A stretch of DNA of 64,000 nucleotides. Origin: Mesorhizobium sp. 65-26 (GTDB lineage: Bacteria; Pseudomonadota; Alphaproteobacteria; Rhizobiales; Rhizobiaceae). The stretch's first letter is position 1. The number at the start of each line of letters is the position of its first letter. The translations under genes were made by a program, and so were the position numbers. The stretch lies in contig MKVL01000004.1 in assembly GCA_001899205.1 (NCBI GenBank), positions 1-64,000 of the forward strand. Reading direction: 5' to 3'. The notes beneath the pieces are model-generated. The model was given only the letters and a program-made list of their open reading frames with translations, did no database searches and had not been told where the DNA came from. Positions 59,765 through 64,000 of the stretch are shown one piece after another.

Positions 59765-60655
59765 GTGACGAACGGTATTGTGCTCGCCCTGATAGCCTAT
59801 GCAAGCTATTCGTTCAGCGATGCGGTCATCAAAAGCCTTGGCGGACAGTTCACCGTTTTCGAGATCGGCTTCTTCTCGACGCTGTTCGCCGGGTGCTTCC
59901 TGTTCTTCACCAGGCCGGCCGGCGAGCGCTGGCGCGATTTCTGGCGCACCAAGAGGCCCTGGGCCGTGCAGGCACGCGCCTGGGCCGGCATGGCGTCGGG
60001 CGTGCTCAGCGTCTATGCCTTCACCACCATCCCGCTGGCCGAAGTCTACGCGCTGATCTTCCTGGCGCCGCTGTTCGTCACCATCCTGTCGACCGTCGTC
60101 CTCAAGGAAAAGGTCGGGCCTTGGCGCTGGCTCGCGGTCGCCGCCGGCTTTGCCGGTGTCATGCTGGTGGTGCGGCCGGGCTTTCGCGAGCTGCATCTCG
60201 GACATCTCGCGGCCTTCACCATCGCCTTCCTCGCCGCCGCCAGCGTCATCCTGATGCGGTCGCTGGCCCAGCAGGAAAAGCGCACCACCATGCTGGGCGT
60301 GCTGATCGGCTACGGCCTGCTTTTCAACGGCGTGGGAGCGGCGGCGACATCGTTCAGCCTGCCGGACGGCAAGCAATTGCTGTGGCTGGTGCTGGCCGGC
60401 GCCTTCACGGCCTGCGGGCAACTGCTGCAACTGCTGGCCGTCAAGCACGCGCCGGCCAACCGCGTGGCGCCGACGCATTATTCGCAGATCGTCTGGGCGG
60501 TGATCCTCGGCGCGATGTTCTTCCGCGAGTATCCCGACTGGATAACTCTCGTCGGTCTGGCCGTCGTCGGTGGCTCCGGCCTGCTGACGATGGTGCGTGA
60601 GGAGGTGCGGCTCGGCACGGTGCGCTGGAACCCGTTCTCGCGCAACCGGCTCTGA
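59765..60655 (+). CDS. EamA/DMT-superfamily transporter
   Basis: The GTG at 59765 (GGAAATGG upstream) gives a 296-residue protein that starts in the first membrane helix, the usual form of this family. About ten hydrophobic segments form two EamA repeats; the first ends with VLKEKVGPWRWLAV and the second with FFREYPDWITLVG. An upstream start at 59690 would overlap the PIG-L gene. It is likely an exporter of a small metabolite; the substrate is unknown. Confidence 0.88.
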   Translation: MTNGIVLALIAYASYSFSDAVIKSLGGQFTVFEIGFFSTLFAGCFLFFTRPAGERWRDFWRTKRPWAVQARAWAGMASGVLSVYAFTTIPLAEVYALIFLAPLFVTILSTVVLKEKVGPWRWLAVAAGFAGVMLVVRPGFRELHLGHLAAFTIAFLAAASVILMRSLAQQEKRTTMLGVLIGYGLLFNGVGAAATSFSLPDGKQLLWLVLAGAFTACGQLLQLLAVKHAPANRVAPTHYSQIVWAVILGAMFFREYPDWITLVGLAVVGGSGLLTMVREEVRLGTVRWNPFSRNRL

Positions 60656-60727
60656 CGGCATGCGCCGGTTGCGCGCCGGCGGTGCCCGCTGTTATGCCGG
60701 GCGCCGAAGACAGACTGTCCTGGACCG

Positions 60728-63202
60728 ATGACGACAATATCCCTGCCGGAGCTTCCGGTTACCGCCGTGCTACCGGCGCTTGGCGAGGCGCTGGCGCGCA
60801 ACAACAGCGCCGTGCTGGTGGCCCCGCCTGGCGCCGGCAAGACGACGCTGGTGCCGCTGGCGCTGCTCGACGCGCCATGGCTGGGCAAGGGCAGGATCGT
60901 GCTGCTCGAGCCGCGCCGGCTCGCCGCGCGCGCCGCCGCCCGCCGCATGGCCGAACTGCTCGGCGAGGAGCCGGGCGGCACCGTGGGCTATGCCATGCGC
61001 ATGGAAAACCGCGTCTCGGCGAGAACGCGAATCCTGGTGGTCACCGAAGGCGTGCTGTCGCGCATGATCCTGGACGATCCCGAATTGCCCGGGATCTCCG
61101 CCGTCATCTTCGACGAATTCCACGAACGTTCGCTCGACGGCGATTTCGGCCTGGCGCTGGCGCTCGACGTCCAGGGGGCGTTGAGGCCCGACCTGCGGCT
61201 GCTCGTCATGTCGGCGACGCTCGACGGCGCGCGCGTGTCCCGGCTTCTGGCCGGCGCGCCGGTGATAGAGAGCGAGGGTCGCGCCTTCCCGGTCGACATC
61301 CGCTACGACGAGCGCCCGCCCGGCGTCGCCATAGAGGATGCCATGGCCGGCGTCGTCCGCAGGGCGCTCGCCGAGGAGGAGGGCAGCGTCCTTGCGTTCC
61401 TGCCCGGCCAGCGCGAGATCGAGCGCACGGCCGAGCGTCTCTCCGGCAAGCTTGCCGATCAAACGGACATCGTGCCGCTCTATGGACAGCTCGACGGCAG
61501 GGCTCAGGACGCCGCGATCCGCCCTTCGCCGGTCGGCCGCCGCAAGGTTGTGCTGGCGACTTCCATCGCGGAAACGTCCGTCACCATCGACGGCGTGCGC
61601 GTCGTCATCGATTCCGGCCTGTCACGCCTGCCGCGCTACGAACCGTCGAGCGGCCTGACGCGGCTGGAAACCGTGCGCGTGAGCCGCGCCTCGGCTGACC
61701 AGCGCGCCGGCCGCGCCGGCCGCACGCAGCCTGGCGTCGCCATAAGGCTGTGGCGGGCCGAGCAGACGGCGGCATTGCCGGCCTTCACCCCACCCGAGAT
61801 CCTGGAGGCGGACCTGTCGGGGCTCACGCTCGACTGTGCCGCCTTCGGTGTCGCCGATCCGGCGAGCCTTGCCTTCCTCGATCCGCCGCCCGCCCCCGCG
61901 CTCAACGAAGCGCGTGTCCTTCTGCGCGCCCTGGATGCCATCGACGAAGCCGGGCGCTTGACGCCGGCGGGCGCCGCCATGCGCGGGCTTGCCCTGCCGG
62001 TGCGGCTGGCGCACATGGTCGCCGAGGCGGCTAAGGCCGGCCATGCGCTGGACGCGGCGATGCTTGCCGTCCTGCTCACCGAGCGCGGCCTGGGCGGCGA
62101 CAGCGCCGATCTCGAACGACGCCTGCTGCGCTTCCGTGGCGAGAAATCACCCCGCGCCAATGCCGCCCGGCAGCTTGCCGAGCGGTTGTCGAAACAGGCG
62201 TCTTCCGCCTTGCATTCTTCCGGAAAAGGGGAGGGCGTAACCGCCGGCGCGGTTCTCATCCATGCCTGGCCGGACAGGGTCGCCAAGGCGCGCGGAGAAC
62301 GTGGCCGCTTCGTGCTGGCGAATGGTTCGGGTGCGATGGTGGACCCTGCCGACCCGCTGGCCGGCGAAGCCTATCTCGTCGTCGCCGACTTGCAGGGCAA
62401 GGCGCAGAACGCCCGCATCACGGCCGCCGCCGCCGTCGACGAGGACGACATCCGCGCGGCGCTCGGCGAGCGGATCGAGGCGCGCCGCGAAACGGCCTTC
62501 GACAGGGAGAGACGCGCGGTGCGCGTGCGCGAGGTCACGCGGCTGGGGGCGATCACGCTCGCGGAGCGGATGTTGCCGGCGCCTTCAGGCGCCGATGCCG
62601 ACCGAGCGATCCTAGATGCCTTGCGCGCGCACGGGCTTTCGCTGCTGTCGTGGGGCAAGGACGCCGACGTGCTGCGGCAACGCCTGTCCTGGCTGCATCG
62701 CGGCCTTGGCGAGCCCTGGCCCGACATGTCCGACGCGGCCCTTGTCGCACGCCTAGATGACTGGCTGCTGCCCTTTCTGTCCGGGGCCGCCTCCTTCGCG
62801 GCGATCGATCCGGCAATACTGACGGCGGGGCTCATGTCGCTGGTGCCGCACGATCTGCAGCGCAGTGTCGACAAGCTGGCACCGACCCATTTCGACGTCC
62901 CGTCGGGCAGTCGCGTGCCGATCCGCTATGACGGCGAATGGCCGGTGCTCGCCGTGCGCGTCCAGGAGTTGTTCGGCCTCGACCGCCATCCCGCGATCGC
63001 CAATGGCACCGTGCCGCTGACGCTGGAGCTCCTGTCCCCCGCGCACAGGCCGATCCAGACCACCCGCGACCTGCCAGGCTTCTGGCGTGGCTCATGGGCC
63101 GATGTGCGCGCCGACATGCGCGGCCGCTACGCCAAGCATGTCTGGCCAGAAAATCCGTTGCTCGCCGCGGCCACCAGCAGGGCCAAGCCGCGCGGGACGT
63201 GA
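60728..63202 (+). CDS. hrpB: ATP-dependent RNA helicase HrpB
   Basis: The 824-residue DEAH-type helicase has Walker A APPGAGKTT (32-40), DEFHERS as motif II, SAT as motif III, and QRAGRAGRTQPG as motif VI. The C-terminal HrpB domain contains SLVPHDLQRSVDKLAPTHFDVPSGSRV. The length and domain order are typical. It is upstream of the redox kinase gene on the same strand, an order I expect in rhizobial genomes. Confidence 0.95.
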   Translation: MTTISLPELPVTAVLPALGEALARNNSAVLVAPPGAGKTTLVPLALLDAPWLGKGRIVLLEPRRLAARAAARRMAELLGEEPGGTVGYAMRMENRVSARTRILVVTEGVLSRMILDDPELPGISAVIFDEFHERSLDGDFGLALALDVQGALRPDLRLLVMSATLDGARVSRLLAGAPVIESEGRAFPVDIRYDERPPGVAIEDAMAGVVRRALAEEEGSVLAFLPGQREIERTAERLSGKLADQTDIVPLYGQLDGRAQDAAIRPSPVGRRKVVLATSIAETSVTIDGVRVVIDSGLSRLPRYEPSSGLTRLETVRVSRASADQRAGRAGRTQPGVAIRLWRAEQTAALPAFTPPEILEADLSGLTLDCAAFGVADPASLAFLDPPPAPALNEARVLLRALDAIDEAGRLTPAGAAMRGLALPVRLAHMVAEAAKAGHALDAAMLAVLLTERGLGGDSADLERRLLRFRGEKSPRANAARQLAERLSKQASSALHSSGKGEGVTAGAVLIHAWPDRVAKARGERGRFVLANGSGAMVDPADPLAGEAYLVVADLQGKAQNARITAAAAVDEDDIRAALGERIEARRETAFDRERRAVRVREVTRLGAITLAERMLPAPSGADADRAILDALRAHGLSLLSWGKDADVLRQRLSWLHRGLGEPWPDMSDAALVARLDDWLLPFLSGAASFAAIDPAILTAGLMSLVPHDLQRSVDKLAPTHFDVPSGSRVPIRYDGEWPVLAVRVQELFGLDRHPAIANGTVPLTLELLSPAHRPIQTTRDLPGFWRGSWADVRADMRGRYAKHVWPENPLLAAATSRAKPRGT

Positions 63203-63266
63203 CCCGCAAAACATCGCGCTCTACAGTTTCCTCGTTCGGCGCTATAGGGTCCAGGACCATATTGAT

Positions 63267-64000
63267 ATGATCGGGACGGCATCGTCGTTTCGATCCCAGG
63301 TTCGGACCCTATCCTTGGCGATCAACATTCTCCACGCTCCCGATCCACAGCAAAGCCAGAGGCTGCGGCTCAACACGCTGATCAGGCTGCGCTGGCTGGC
63401 CATTGTCGGCCAGAGCACGACGGTGCTCATCGTCGCCTATGTGCTGAAGTTCCCACTCCAGGTCAGCATCTGCTTCGCGCTGATCGCAAGCTCGGCCTGG
63501 ATGAACCTCTTCCTTGCCTTTCGCTACCCGGCGGCGCATCGGCTGACGCCGTTCGCCGCCTTCGGGATCCTCGTCTTCGACAGCCTGCAGCTCGCCGGGC
63601 TGCTCTACATGACCGGCGGCCTGACCAATCCGTTCTCGCTGCTGATGACGGTGCCGGTGGTCATCTCGGCGACCTCGCTGCCGCTGCGCCTCACCGCCAT
63701 CCTCGGTGCGCTGGTGATGACGGTGGCGACGCTGCTGGTGTTCTTTCACATGCCGCTTCCCTGGTACGAGGGCTCGCCGCTCGTCATGCCGTTCATCTAC
63801 GTCGCCGGCATGTGGATGGCGGTGCTGTCGTCGATCGCCTTCACCGCCATGTATGCCTTCCGCGTCGCCGCCGAGGCGCGGCTTCTGGCCAATGCGCTCG
63901 CCGCCACCGAACTGGTGCTGCAGCGCGAGCAGCATCTGTCGGCGCTCGATGGCCTTGCGGCTGCTGCGGCGCACGAACTGGGCACGCCGCTCGCCACCAT
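63267..64000 (+). CDS. actS: ActS/RegB-type redox sensor histidine kinase, N-terminal part
   Basis: The frame stays open to the window end (244 codons). Six hydrophobic segments are followed by a helix and the phospho-acceptor H-box with H236 in AAAAHELGTPLATI. The quinone-sensing loop GGLTNPF at about residues 117-123 is the hallmark of RegB/PrrB/ActS kinases. The redox cysteine and ATPase domain lie beyond the window. It would phosphorylate an ActR/RegA response regulator in reply to quinone redox state. Confidence 0.9.
   Translation, partial: MIGTASSFRSQVRTLSLAINILHAPDPQQSQRLRLNTLIRLRWLAIVGQSTTVLIVAYVLKFPLQVSICFALIASSAWMNLFLAFRYPAAHRLTPFAAFGILVFDSLQLAGLLYMTGGLTNPFSLLMTVPVVISATSLPLRLTAILGALVMTVATLLVFFHMPLPWYEGSPLVMPFIYVAGMWMAVLSSIAFTAMYAFRVAAEARLLANALAATELVLQREQHLSALDGLAAAAAHELGTPLAT

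Noticed and set aside
1-64000. tRNA, rRNA, CRISPR array or insertion sequence
   Set aside because: None was found by eye: no cloverleaf-like segment in the gaps, no regularly spaced repeats, and no transposase-like protein. Small RNA genes cannot be excluded without a covariance-model search.

Overview
The window is high-GC, densely coded DNA of a Mesorhizobium-like member of the Rhizobiales (Alphaproteobacteria). The evidence is gene content typical of that order: a DUF930 protein, soxBDAG next to a dimethylglycine-dehydrogenase-like gene, a hyp-type ALDH/DHDPS/GntR set, hrpB next to an ActS/RegB kinase, and rhizobial palindromic intergenic repeats. No rRNA, tRNA, CRISPR array or transposase was found. 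The first gene (pyruvate dehydrogenase E2) and the last (ActS/RegB kinase) are cut by the window edges.

Layout. 0-2 kb: E2 C-terminus and a DUF930 envelope protein. 1.8-6.7 kb: a three-gene AfuABC/ferric-type ABC importer beside a HAD phosphatase; a decayed C-terminal fragment of a second HAD copy lies on the other side of the importer. 6.9-15 kb: a complete glucitol/sorbitol-type PTS (GutM, EIIC, EIIBC, EIIA) with its own HPr-Enzyme I fusion, a SorC-type regulator and two genes of unknown function; no sugar-phosphate dehydrogenase is present. 15.1-23.4 kb: soxBDAG and a dimethylglycine-dehydrogenase-like gene (N-methylglycine demethylation) with a TetR regulator and two matching operators. 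23.7-27.5 kb: aldehyde dehydrogenase, DUF1349 protein, DHDPS-family lyase and GntR regulator, resembling the lower hydroxyproline pathway. 27.5-37 kb: a cell-surface glycan cluster with a GT10 fucosyltransferase, a GT32-Anp1 fusion, a GT2-GT4 fusion, a stand-alone primase-polymerase domain protein, a lipoamide-dehydrogenase-like flavoprotein without its redox cysteines, and a glycoamylase-domain protein.

37-53.7 kb looks like one catabolic island of unknown substrate: IclR regulator, DppBCDF importer, CaiB-type CoA-transferase, aldehyde dehydrogenase, OtnC and OtnK (C4 sugar-acid catabolism), FCD-GntR regulator, class III aminotransferase, peptide-type binding protein and a fused E1 alpha-beta 2-oxoacid dehydrogenase. 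A VapBC module sits inside it. Two 15-bp near-identical palindromes (37914 and 53626) and three related AT-rich boxes (47504, 49597, 53540) tie the separated operons together. The first pair lies upstream of the permease genes and of the operon holding the only binding protein, so the importer appears to be split but co-regulated.

53.9-64 kb is more housekeeping-like: UDP-glucose dehydrogenase, a duplicated-domain protein, a pentapeptide-repeat protein, propionyl-CoA synthetase, a 38-residue membrane peptide gene, a PIG-L deacetylase, an EamA transporter, HrpB helicase and the sensor kinase. Two inverted copies of a ~100-bp palindromic repeat (23441 and 56461), plus degenerate or related copies, lie in intergenic gaps.
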